A model generated the notes under the pieces. It saw only the letters and a program-made list of their open reading frames with translations. It was not told the DNA's origin and made no database searches. The position numbers and the translations under genes were made by a program. From positions 62,001 to 126,000 of the forward strand of contig DASXUY010000071.1 in the NCBI GenBank assembly GCA_036504535.1: a DNA stretch of 64,000 nucleotides, in the 5' to 3' direction. Within the stretch, counting starts at the first letter, position 1. Each line of letters starts with the position of its first letter. The stretch is from JARLGU01 sp036504535 (lineage in GTDB: Bacteria > Armatimonadota > Armatimonadia > Armatimonadales > Capsulimonadaceae). Of this stretch, positions 43,180 through 51,809 are shown piece by piece.

Positions 43180-46100
43180 AGACAGAAGACCTCACCCCCG
43201 GCCCCTCTCCTACGATAAGGAGAGGGGAGTCAGATAGTCCGCATCGGTCATTCAACATCTCCGAGTGGTCCATTGATCACCCTTGGGTGGTCATCTCATT
43301 CTACGTCGCTATTGTCATCCTCGCGGTGTATGTCGTCTTCGGCGGCGTCATGCCGCGCCGCATGATGCCGTATGTTGAGTCGCCCATGGTCGGTATCGTC
43401 TCCATGATGCCGGGGCTGTCGGCGAATGAGATGGAGACGTACATCTCCAAGCCCATCGAAGAGCGCATGACTGATATTCGAGGCGCTCGGTATATACGGT
43501 CAACGTCGCAGGACGGCTTGTCGATCGTTACACTCGAGTTCCCGTACGGCAGCGACATCAAGAAGGCGACTACGGACGTTCAATCGCTGATGAACGCTGT
43601 CCAGGCCGACCTCCCGCAAACTGGCGCCAACCTCAAGCCATCGTGGGTGCTGCCCATCGACCCGCTTAACCTGCCCGTGCTCACGTTGTCGCTCACCGGA
43701 GACGCCGCTCAAGGCTGGACGTCCACTCGGCTCCGCCAATTCGCCGAGAACCAGGTTGTCGCCAGCATGAAGCAGGTGGACGATGTCCAGTCGGTTCAAG
43801 TTTACGGCGGCGAAAAGCGCCAGATGCGCGTCACCGTCGACCGTGACAAGCTGGCCGCCTACGGCTTCTCCATTCTCGATGTGCGTACCGGGATCGACAA
43901 GAACAGCGTCGCCGCTCCGGCTGGCACACTCACTGCCGGCCCCAACGAAACCGGCGTGCGCATCGACACGCTTGCGGCCAGTCCGCAGGCAGTGGCGGCG
44001 TATCCCGTGGGCGACCGTGGCGGCCGAACGGTCTATATCCGCGACGTCGCCGCTGTCGAAGACGCGCCCCGCGAGCAGCGTAGCGGCTACCACAGCTTCG
44101 TGAGAGAAGAGACTACCTCACCCCCGGCCCCTCCCCTTGGAAAGGGGAGGGGAGTAAGAGAATCTGCTCCGTCTCCCCCTCTCCTTTCCAAGGAGAGGGG
44201 GCCGGGGGGTGAGGTCGTTCCTACCGTCACTGGCATCGACAACGAGTCCGTCGAAGTGAGCGTCATCGAGAACCCGTCGGCGGGGTCGGGACCGGTGATC
44301 GCGGGGATCATGAAGAAGGTCGTGCAGATCGAGCAAGACAATCCGGGTCTCCACTTCGCGCCTACCTATGACAACGCTCACTTTATCAACATCCTGTTCA
44401 AGAATACCGGAGAGGAACTCGGCGGCGCGATCCTGCTCTGCGGGTTGGTCGTTTGGTTGTTCCTCGGCAGCCGACGCGCGACTCTGATCTCCATGACCAC
44501 TATCCCGGTCTCGATGGCGATGGCCCTCTTGTGCATGGCGCCGTTCGGGTTCAGCTTGAACTCGTCGACTTTGATCGGTCTGCTGCTTGCCATCGGCCGA
44601 CTGGTCGACGACTCGGTCATCGATATCCACTCGGTGGAGCGGCACTTATCGATGGGCAAATCGGTACGCGACGCAACCATCGAAGGCATCACCGAAGTGC
44701 GCGTCGCAGTGGCAGCGTCAACGCTCATGCTCTGCCTCGCGCTGATCCCGCTGGTTGTCTGCGGCGGTATCACACAGCTGATGTTCGTCGGGCTCGTCTA
44801 CCCTATCATCTTCGGACTGCTGTCATCGTTCCTCGTTTCGCTCACCCTTACAGCCGTGATGGCCGCCAAGATCCTGAAACCGCAGGACGCCAGCACCGCC
44901 CCCCGGCGCAACTGGCTTGGACATGCGCTGGAGCGGATGGACGGCGGCTACGAAAAGCTGGTGCTTGCCCTTCTGCGCAACAAGGCCACCGTCGTCGCGG
45001 GCGCGGTCTGCACTATCATCATCGGCTTCGGCTTCTACAACTTCATCGGCAGCGAAATGATGCCTCTCGCCGATGTCGGGCAGGCGTACGCCGTCCTCGA
45101 AATGCAGCCGGGGACGAGCTATAAGCAAACCGCAGAAGCAACCGCGGCCGTCGAGAAGATCCTGGCTCGCGCCCCCGAAATCCAACGCGTGTCCACCGAG
45201 ATCGGCACCGAACCGGGCGGCACGTACTTCAGCGGCTATGCTATGAACCAGATCAATACGTCGACAATGATGATCACGCTGTCCGACAAGGACGAGCGCA
45301 AGCGCGACGTGTGGCAGGTGGTCGATACTGCCCGAGAGGAAGCGCTGCGCACTGTTCCTAACATTCGCCGACTTCAGATTAAAGAGATGGGAAGCGACGT
45401 GATGGCTTCATCCGCCGCCCCAGTTCAGGTTCTCGTCACTGGCCCTGACCTCAACACGCTGTCGAGCCTTGCTAATCAGGTCGCCGATATCGCCGCCAAA
45501 ATCCCTGGCAACTACCAGGTCGCCACATCTTGGGCGGCTGAGAAGCCGACGTACCGCATCCACGTTGACCCGCGCCGCGCTTCGGAATTGGGCCTTACTC
45601 CCAGCGAAGTCGCCGAGCAGGCGTACTACGCCATGGGCGGCGGGCTTGCCACCGAGTTCTATCGGCTTCCAAATGTGCGTCAGGACACGTTCAACATCCG
45701 CTACCGCCCTGACCAGCGTCGCGGCGTCGACGATCTGGCGCAGATGACGGTCACCGGCGAAGGCGGCAGGCAGGCTCCGCTGAAGACCATCGCCACGCTG
45801 ACGCTGGAGAAGACACCGCCCGTGATCGAGCACGATGGCCTCAGGCGGTCGATCTCCGTCATGGCGTATTATCGCAAAGACGGGCCGCCGTCGATGGACC
45901 TTGCCATGCAGATCATCACCAAGGCGTCAGCGCAGGTCAACTTCCCTCCAGGCTACGGTCTCGAAATGCGAGGCGACATGACCCAGATGATGGACAGCTT
46001 CGCACGGCTCCTCAAGGGCCTCGGGCTCGCACTGCTGCTCATCTTCCTCGTGCTGATCGCTCAGTTCAAGGGGCCTCTGATGCCGCTTCAGATGGTGCTC

Positions 46101-46661
46101 TCCATCCCGCTCGAACTCAGCGGCGTCTTCATCGGCCTCTACTTCGCCCACCAGGCTTTCAGCAGCGTCTCGATCATGGCCGTGATCGTCCTCACCGGCA
46201 TGGACATCACCACCGCGATCCTGATGATCGACCAGATCATGCGGCGGCGCGAGGAGCTGGAGGAGGGAGAAGACCTCATCCCTAGCCCTTCCCCTAGGAT
46301 AAGGGGAAGGGAACCAGAATCTGACTCCCCTCTCCTTATCCTAGGAGACGGGCCGGGGGTGAGGTCTCCCTCCCCCGCCGTCTCACCAACCGCCGCCCGG
46401 GACGGGGCCATCGCCCTAGCTTGCCGCGATAGGCTGCGACCGATCTTGATGACGTCGCTGATTACTATCGTCACCATGGCGCCGGTCGCATTCGCCCCGA
46501 AGAGCGGCATCGACGCTTATCAGCCGCTCGGCACCGTGATCGTCGCCGGCCTCATCGCTGGCACCTTGCTCTCGCTTCTCGTGATCCCGGTGATGCACGC
46601 CGGTGTCGACGATATCGCACGTCGCTTTACTCGAAGACGAAAGAGCGGCTCAACTGCATAG
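43176..46661 (+). CDS. RND efflux permease with three in-frame palindromic repeat insertions
   Basis: 1161 residues from ATG 43176, which overlaps the adaptor stop (ATGA); an upstream open frame from 43071 runs inside the adaptor gene. It is an AcrB/CusA-type proton-driven inner-membrane pump. Seen: HPWVVISFYVAIVILAVYVV (first helix), FPYGSDIKKATTDVQSLMNA, LLLAIGRLVDDSVIDIHSVE (the two Asp of the proton relay), ITVMAPVAF-like end and the RLRPILMTS loop. Non-native peptide blocks occur at residues about 5-21 (LTPGPSPTIRRGE), 314-347 (SPPAPPLGKGRG...LLSKERGPGG) and 1033-1064 (LIPSPSPRIRG), each coded by a palindromic DNA repeat. They fall at the N-terminus, in a periplasmic porter loop and in the loop before the RLRPILMTS motif. 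The substrate is probably metal, from context. Confidence 0.88.
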   Translation: MKTEDLTPGPSPTIRRGESDSPHRSFNISEWSIDHPWVVISFYVAIVILAVYVVFGGVMPRRMMPYVESPMVGIVSMMPGLSANEMETYISKPIEERMTDIRGARYIRSTSQDGLSIVTLEFPYGSDIKKATTDVQSLMNAVQADLPQTGANLKPSWVLPIDPLNLPVLTLSLTGDAAQGWTSTRLRQFAENQVVASMKQVDDVQSVQVYGGEKRQMRVTVDRDKLAAYGFSILDVRTGIDKNSVAAPAGTLTAGPNETGVRIDTLAASPQAVAAYPVGDRGGRTVYIRDVAAVEDAPREQRSGYHSFVREETTSPPAPPLGKGRGVRESAPSPPLLSKERGPGGEVVPTVTGIDNESVEVSVIENPSAGSGPVIAGIMKKVVQIEQDNPGLHFAPTYDNAHFINILFKNTGEELGGAILLCGLVVWLFLGSRRATLISMTTIPVSMAMALLCMAPFGFSLNSSTLIGLLLAIGRLVDDSVIDIHSVERHLSMGKSVRDATIEGITEVRVAVAASTLMLCLALIPLVVCGGITQLMFVGLVYPIIFGLLSSFLVSLTLTAVMAAKILKPQDASTAPRRNWLGHALERMDGGYEKLVLALLRNKATVVAGAVCTIIIGFGFYNFIGSEMMPLADVGQAYAVLEMQPGTSYKQTAEATAAVEKILARAPEIQRVSTEIGTEPGGTYFSGYAMNQINTSTMMITLSDKDERKRDVWQVVDTAREEALRTVPNIRRLQIKEMGSDVMASSAAPVQVLVTGPDLNTLSSLANQVADIAAKIPGNYQVATSWAAEKPTYRIHVDPRRASELGLTPSEVAEQAYYAMGGGLATEFYRLPNVRQDTFNIRYRPDQRRGVDDLAQMTVTGEGGRQAPLKTIATLTLEKTPPVIEHDGLRRSISVMAYYRKDGPPSMDLAMQIITKASAQVNFPPGYGLEMRGDMTQMMDSFARLLKGLGLALLLIFLVLIAQFKGPLMPLQMVLSIPLELSGVFIGLYFAHQAFSSVSIMAVIVLTGMDITTAILMIDQIMRRREELEEGEDLIPSPSPRIRGREPESDSPLLILGDGPGVRSPSPAVSPTAARDGAIALACRDRLRPILMTSLITIVTMAPVAFAPKSGIDAYQPLGTVIVAGLIAGTLLSLLVIPVMHAGVDDIARRFTRRRKSGSTA
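43189..43236 (+). repeat. half copy of the palindromic repeat at the permease N-terminus
   Basis: Starts ACCTCACCCCCGGCCCCTCT and carries one C/T-G/A hairpin; it codes for LTPGPSPTIRRGESD directly after the start MKTED. Confidence 0.8.
44115..44216 (+). repeat. full palindromic repeat inside the permease gene
   Basis: 102 bp with inverted ends (ACCTCACCCCCGGCCCC and GGGGCCGGGGGGTGAGGT) and a hairpin in each half. It reads through in the frame TSPPAPPLGKG, different from the frame used at 43189 and 46273. Confidence 0.88.
46273..46366 (+). repeat. full palindromic repeat near the end of the permease gene
   Basis: 94 bp with inverted ends and a hairpin in each half; it codes for DLIPSPSPRIRGREPESD and further residues before the native RLRPILMTS. 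Confidence 0.88.
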
Positions 46662-46778
46662 GCACCGCCGCGAAGCGGCACAAGGATGCAACGGCACGTT
46701 GCCGCCCCGCGCGTAGCGGCCCGCGGAGCGATCTTTCATTACATAAGTTGCTACCATTCACGCAGGAATGACACGAAC

Positions 46779-48179
46779 ATGAACCACAAACGCCTAACGT
46801 ACCAAACCGCATGCCTCGCCGCTATCACCACGCTTGCAGTCCCAGCATACGCTGTGCCGCCTACTGCTACGGCAACCGACACGCAGCGCTCGGCCGTTGC
46901 TGACACTGGCGCACCGCTCACAGTTGACGGGGCGATTGCCTATGCCCTCACCCACAACCCCGACCTCCGGGGAAGCGTTGCGGACGCCGCTGGAGCCGCT
47001 GCCGATACGAGCGCGGCGCTCGCGCAGCAGAAGCTCCGCGTGTCGGCGAACCTTTACGGGACGGCGGGCAACATGAGCAATATCGTGATGTCCGCGCCCG
47101 ATGTCGCCCCTCAATCGTTCGTTATGGTGCCCTCCAAAGGCTTCGTCGATCAGAACATCACCGCCGCTATTCCGCTCACAACGGGCGGCCGCCGCGAAGC
47201 GCTGGTGCGGTCCGCGCGCAATACGGCCAGCGCGGCCGCCAGCGGGCGCGACGCAATGGCGCACCATCTCGCAGCCGATGTGGCATCGGCGTATATCGAT
47301 GCCGTTCTGGCCGCCGACTTGCAGGCGGTGGCCCAATCGCGGGTCGACGCCGAGACAGAGCAGGTGCGTATCGTGGCCGAACGAGTCGCGAACGGCAAGC
47401 TTGCCGAAGTCGACAATCTTCGCGAGCAGGCCGAGCTTGCCGATGCTCGACAGGCTTTCATCTCGGCGCAAACCCGCGCCCAACTCGCACTCGTCACGCT
47501 GAAAACTGCCATGGGAGCCGACCAGACGACGCTCTACACGCTATCCGACACGCTCGACACCCTTTCAAAGCGGTGGCCTGCGCCCGTTGGCACAATGGGG
47601 CAGGCGATCGCTGCAGGCATAGGAGCGCGTTTCGAGATAACAAGCGCTCAGCGAACACTTGACGCGGCGAAGGAGCAGGTGAATGCAGCCAAGGCTCTCT
47701 TCAAACCGCAAGTCGTCGGGTTCGGCATGCTGGATATCAACTCGCCAGTCGAGCGAAATGTCTCTGCCACGACCGGCTACACCGTTGGAGTCGCCGCGAG
47801 TCTGCCCCTCGCCGATGGCGGTGAGCGACGCGCCAACACGGCCGCCGCGCAGGAGAAAGCGGCGCGAGCCGACGCCGACGCAGGGTCCACACGCAACCGT
47901 ATCGCCGGGGAAATTGCCGAAGCGTGGCTCCGCCTCTCGCCCGCGTCCGGTCAGGTCACTGCCGCCGAAGCAGGCTTTGCAGCTTCGCAAAAGGCGTACG
48001 ACCTCTCCGTGATGCGTTACGACGCCGGCAAAGCCATTGCCGCCGAACGCCTCGCCGCTCTATCGGCGCTCACTCGCGCTCGCGGCAGCCTGCGCGAAGC
48101 CATCGCCGAGCAGATCAAAGCCCGCCTCGCCCTCGTCCGCGCGACCGGGGCAGAGCTTGGCGGCGTCGGTGGGCATTAA
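46779..48179 (+). CDS. TolC-like outer membrane efflux protein
   Basis: 466 residues from ATG 46779, chosen because a signal peptide starts there (TYQTACLAAITTLAVPAYA); the frame open to 46686 adds 31 atypical residues. Two repeats of the OEP fold are seen: LTVDGAIAYALTHNPDL near the start of the first and a corresponding ITSAQRTLDAAKEQVNAAKA in the second, with long amphipathic helices and a glycine-containing hairpin (FVDQNITAAIPLTTGGRREA). It forms the outer-membrane channel of the tripartite pump. It lies 117 bp after the permease gene on the same strand. Confidence 0.88.
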   Translation: MNHKRLTYQTACLAAITTLAVPAYAVPPTATATDTQRSAVADTGAPLTVDGAIAYALTHNPDLRGSVADAAGAAADTSAALAQQKLRVSANLYGTAGNMSNIVMSAPDVAPQSFVMVPSKGFVDQNITAAIPLTTGGRREALVRSARNTASAAASGRDAMAHHLAADVASAYIDAVLAADLQAVAQSRVDAETEQVRIVAERVANGKLAEVDNLREQAELADARQAFISAQTRAQLALVTLKTAMGADQTTLYTLSDTLDTLSKRWPAPVGTMGQAIAAGIGARFEITSAQRTLDAAKEQVNAAKALFKPQVVGFGMLDINSPVERNVSATTGYTVGVAASLPLADGGERRANTAAAQEKAARADADAGSTRNRIAGEIAEAWLRLSPASGQVTAAEAGFAASQKAYDLSVMRYDAGKAIAAERLAALSALTRARGSLREAIAEQIKARLALVRATGAELGGVGGH

Positions 48180-48391
48180 GCGAGGGAGGGAGAACGCTCG
48201 CCGCTTGGGCAGCCTGTCCGGCTGGGACCAACGTCATGCTCGGTGAGCCAGACATACGCGAGAGCCGGTCGATACTGTGGACTTTGATTACGCCGGTCTT
48301 CTTCTCGGCTACCGTCATAAGGAGAATCTGAAAACCGTCACGCCTGCCGCCCTAGTCGCTATTCTGAACACGGCGCTTCGTGCGAGCAACC

Positions 48392-50623
48392 TCATGGCGC
48401 GAATACCTGGAACTCCCAAATCGTAGGGGCAGATGACGCGGTTAGTATGTGGAGGCGAATATAGCGCGCCTGCACCGGCGTAAATTCCTTGGAGTAGTCA
48501 AGACCGGCGCTCTCTCCCACGAGAGCAACCTTCCAATCGTCCGATTCCTTGATCTTGTATTCAATCCTGAATTTTGTTATCCGCGGGTCGAATTCCGCGA
48601 TGTGCACTTTGGCTACCGAGACCACCGAACCGGCGTCAGACTGCAGCCAGCACTCCGATGTGCCATCGTCGGTTGCCCACCGCGTCGCCATATCCCCGTC
48701 GACCGCCATATCTGGTCCAAGGTTGGGGTCATTCGTGTGAATGTTCGACGCCGTGATGGGTTTCATTTCGATAAGGGACGCGGTACGCGGTTTTTTGATG
48801 GCATCCGGCGCATAGACCTGGAATTCCCAGATCGTCGGGGCATCCGACGCCTTGAGAATATGCAAACGCACCCACCGAGCGGTTACAGCCGGAAACGATT
48901 TCGTATAGTTTTGCCCAGCCGTGTTGCCAGCCATGGCGATCTTCCAATCATCGGATTGCTGCGCCTTGTATTCGATCTGGAACTGCTGGATACGAGGGGC
49001 AAACTCGGCGATATGCACCTTGCCTACCGTTACAGCTTCGCCGGCATCCACCTGCAGCCAGCAGTTCGACGTGCCGTCATCTGTTGCCCAACGGGTCTCC
49101 ATGTCGCCGTCAACTGCCTTGTCAGCGCCGAATTCGGTCTGGTTACTGTGAACGTTGGATGCAGTAGCGGACTTCTGGGCGATCAGCGATATCGGGGTGA
49201 CAGCCGCATCGCGCGGTCCATTATAGAGGGCGAATTTGGTCAAGACTGGCGACGCCTCAGCCTCGAGAATGTTGACCCGCACCTTGGTCGCCGTCAGTCG
49301 CGGAATCCAGAGGATACGCTTGTATCCGATCGTGGTTCCTTTGCCGACCTGCTGCCACTTGGCATCGATGAGCGCGTCGACGCTGAATCTGGCGATACGT
49401 TGCCCGAGGGGAATATACTCCTGCAAAACGATATTGTTGAATACGGTAGGTGCGCCAAGATCAACTGTGAACGAGACCTGCCGTGTGCTATCGTCGCACG
49501 CCCAATAGCGATCATAATCGGAGCCGGTGAGGTTGGCGGGAGAGAAGCGCGAGCCTCTCGTGTTGGTCGCCGAAACGACTTTGCCTGAGGCAAGGTCACG
49601 CGCGAAGATTTCTGAGAGCGCTTGACGGAATTCGGCAAGTCGACGTACATCGGTATCGTTGAACTGGCCCCGCCGATCCGGCGGCACATTCAGCATCATA
49701 ACACCACCACGTCCCACCGAACCGTAGTAAACGCCAAGCAATTCTTCGACGCTCTTGACATGGCGGTCCTGATCGGCGTGATAGTACCAACCTGGGCGAA
49801 TCGACGTGTCACACTCAGCGGGATACCAGCGCGCAACGTCACGGTTCGCATCGGAGCGGTTCCAATTGGTGACGCTCACGTACCCAGCCTCATTGCCCGG
49901 CCATCGCACAGCGCGGCTGTTTTCAACATCACCTTGGAACATGACCGCGTTCGGCGCATATTTAGCGGAAACCGCAAAGATCGATTTCCAATCGTATACC
50001 TGCCGCTTGCCATTTGGCCCTTCGCCGCACGCGCCGTCGAACCAGATCTCGGAGATGTCGCCGTAATGGGTCAAGAGTTCAGTCAGTTGCTTCAGGTAAT
50101 AGTCGTTGTATTTGGGCGAATCGCCGTAGTATGGGGAATTGCGATCCCAAGGTGAGAGGTAGAGGCCGACTTTGACATTTTCCCTGTGACAGGCGTCAGT
50201 GAACTCATTGACCACGTCGCCCTGTCCGTTCTTCCACGGGCTATTCTTTACTGAATGCTCCGTGTATGCGCTGGGCCAAAGACAAAACCCGTCGTGATGC
50301 TTCGCAGTCAGGACAATCTCTTTAAATCCACCTGCCTTCAAGGCGGTCACCCACTGATTACAGTCGACAGCAGTCGGATTGAACGTCTTTGTATCTTCGG
50401 TCCCCAGTCCCCACTCTCGGTCCGTAAACGTGTTCATGTTGAAATGCACAAACGCGACCATTTCGAGCTTCTGCCACGCTAATTGCTGTGGCGAAGGAAC
50501 GGCACCGTATGCCTGTGGCGCGCCTTCGTCCGCAACTGCGATTGATCGGTTTGAACAGCCAGCCGCAATCACTATGGCAAGAACGGACACGGCGAGAATG
50601 GTCACGTGGTTCGGTTTCATCAT
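48392..50623 (-). CDS. GH29 alpha-L-fucosidase lipoprotein with discoidin-like domains
   Basis: 743 residues from ATG 50623 (a second ATG follows directly; the frame to 50710 adds 29 residues that are unlikely). A lipoprotein signal ends IAAGC with Cys23 as the lipid site, so the enzyme is membrane-anchored and exposed. The GH29 domain (about 40-375) has TAKHHDGFCLWPS, GLYLSPWDRNSPYYG and the nucleophile Asp196 in EIWFDGACG. Three F5/8-type-C-like domains follow: about 385-490, 505-620 and 625-743. The last two are close copies (KAVDGDMETRWATDDGTSNC and MAVDGDMATRWATDDGTSEC; both end APTIWEFQV). These probably bind glycans. The enzyme removes alpha-L-fucose from oligosaccharides. Confidence 0.9.
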   Translation of the reverse strand: MMKPNHVTILAVSVLAIVIAAGCSNRSIAVADEGAPQAYGAVPSPQQLAWQKLEMVAFVHFNMNTFTDREWGLGTEDTKTFNPTAVDCNQWVTALKAGGFKEIVLTAKHHDGFCLWPSAYTEHSVKNSPWKNGQGDVVNEFTDACHRENVKVGLYLSPWDRNSPYYGDSPKYNDYYLKQLTELLTHYGDISEIWFDGACGEGPNGKRQVYDWKSIFAVSAKYAPNAVMFQGDVENSRAVRWPGNEAGYVSVTNWNRSDANRDVARWYPAECDTSIRPGWYYHADQDRHVKSVEELLGVYYGSVGRGGVMMLNVPPDRRGQFNDTDVRRLAEFRQALSEIFARDLASGKVVSATNTRGSRFSPANLTGSDYDRYWACDDSTRQVSFTVDLGAPTVFNNIVLQEYIPLGQRIARFSVDALIDAKWQQVGKGTTIGYKRILWIPRLTATKVRVNILEAEASPVLTKFALYNGPRDAAVTPISLIAQKSATASNVHSNQTEFGADKAVDGDMETRWATDDGTSNCWLQVDAGEAVTVGKVHIAEFAPRIQQFQIEYKAQQSDDWKIAMAGNTAGQNYTKSFPAVTARWVRLHILKASDAPTIWEFQVYAPDAIKKPRTASLIEMKPITASNIHTNDPNLGPDMAVDGDMATRWATDDGTSECWLQSDAGSVVSVAKVHIAEFDPRITKFRIEYKIKESDDWKVALVGESAGLDYSKEFTPVQARYIRLHILTASSAPTIWEFQVFAP

Positions 50624-50674
50624 GGAAAGTTTTTCTCTTGTGCTTGGCTGGTTAACGCTCCGACAGGCAACGTT

Positions 50675-50710
50675 AAAATAGTGCATTCCCAAACGGCGTT
50701 GGGAATGCAC
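50675..50710 (-). terminator. hairpin between DUF1559 and GH29 genes
   Basis: Perfect 12-bp stem (50681-50692 with 50699-50710) and 6-nt loop, followed on the minus strand by TATTTTAACG. It probably attenuates read-through into the GH29 gene. Confidence 0.7.
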
Positions 50711-50745
50711 GAAGAGTCTCGAACGCAGTCACTTCATGTACTAAC

Positions 50746-51675
50746 TTAGAGCGGGCTAAACGTCAACGTCACTGGTTTGCCTATCGAGTTAGTCAAGTTT
50801 GCTGTACCAGCGGCGCCTCCACACGATTGGAATGGATTTTCAGTGCCAGCTTGGCTTGTAGCAGACGAAGGAATGTAACCGCCAGAGACGTTCGTTCCCT
50901 TAAGCCACTTAACATGACCATCGCAAGCCAAGTAATTGGACGCTTCCGTGTGAATGCCGATGCCGCTCTGCGTCATAACGAGTGCAGTTGCCTGCGATAC
51001 GATGCCGGTTGCGTATTTAGCCGCGTTGGCGAACGTTCGCGGCTTGCCACCGTTGTCGCATCCTGCAGTCCCGCTTGGGCTATGGTACTCGAACGGGGCG
51101 GAGCGACCCGATGCGGCCTGTTCCTGCGCCTGATATGCAGCACTTGGCGCGAAATTCACGCCTGGGTTGCCGAGGTCATCGGCCGCGCCCTGTATTTCAA
51201 ACAACGCTACGGTCACAGCCGGAGCGGTCATCTTTGCGCAATTTGTACCCATGACTGAGCCGCTACCGCCCTGTTCGCCCGGATACAGGTCGTAGTTGAT
51301 AGCGTACGACAAATTCGTGTTTCCAGATGAGAGCCCACTGGTATTCAATGCCGTTACGTCGTTCGGACACGTGTAAGCGCCAGTGCTCTTAACGTAAGGA
51401 TAGAGGCATCCTGCCCAACCGTTGCCATTGTATCCGCTACCGCCGTTGCCCGGGACGTTCAAGTCGCATGGCGTGTATTCATCGTAGTCCTGAACATATT
51501 GCAGCAGGGCGATACCCAATTGTTTCATGTTTGAAGAACATGAGGTTTGCCGAGCCTTTTCACGCGCTTTCGCAAATACGGGAAATAATATAGCGGCTAA
51601 TATTGCTATAATAGCGATAACAACTAGCAATTCTATAAGAGTGAATCCCTTATCTTGTGATTTCGTGCTTATCAT
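50746..51675 (-). CDS. DUF1559 pilin-like protein of the glycan locus
   Basis: 309 residues, ATG 51675, with GGAGGGG upstream. The prepilin signal is QDKGFTLIELLVVIAIIAIL, then FPVFAKAREKARQTSCSSNM, QLGIALLQYVQDYDEYTP and C-terminal LACDGHVKWL. It has a near-consensus promoter with a perfect 12-bp TTACCGGTAA-type operator just downstream of the start site, so it belongs to the LacI regulon of this locus. Pilin-like surface role is inferred from the family. Confidence 0.87.
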   Translation of the reverse strand: MISTKSQDKGFTLIELLVVIAIIAILAAILFPVFAKAREKARQTSCSSNMKQLGIALLQYVQDYDEYTPCDLNVPGNGGSGYNGNGWAGCLYPYVKSTGAYTCPNDVTALNTSGLSSGNTNLSYAINYDLYPGEQGGSGSVMGTNCAKMTAPAVTVALFEIQGAADDLGNPGVNFAPSAAYQAQEQAASGRSAPFEYHSPSGTAGCDNGGKPRTFANAAKYATGIVSQATALVMTQSGIGIHTEASNYLACDGHVKWLKGTNVSGGYIPSSATSQAGTENPFQSCGGAAGTANLTNSIGKPVTLTFSPL

Positions 51676-51716
51676 TGGTTTCCCCTCCGAAAATCTCTCG
51701 CCAGATCTTGAGACAC

Positions 51717-51728
51717 CTTACCGGTAAG
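51717..51728 (-). promoter_or_regulatory. LacI-type operator 1
   Basis: CTTACCGGTAAG, a perfect 12-bp palindrome, 10 bp downstream of the -10 box at 51739 and 42 bp before the start codon. Confidence 0.75.
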
Positions 51729-51738
51729 CCTCTTCTTC

Positions 51739-51767
51739 ATTCTATCAAAGTGATCCCCTAATGTCAA
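51739..51767 (-). promoter_or_regulatory. promoter of the DUF1559 gene at 50746
   Basis: TTGACA (51762-51767), 17-bp spacer, TAGAAT (51739-51744) on the minus strand. Confidence 0.75.
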
Positions 51768-51809
51768 GGGCTATTGCACAAACAAGGCAATAGCCCGTCG
51801 AATTTAAGC

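Noticed and set aside
5900..46366. The palindromic repeats as intrinsic terminators
   Set aside because: They lack T-tracts, occur inside open genes in frame and have a long compound palindrome, so termination would destroy expression of the host genes.
48240..48426. Open plus-strand frame coding for about 60 residues after the TolC-like gene
   Set aside because: It has no start with ribosome-binding site and overlaps the end of the GH29 gene; chance is the simplest reading.
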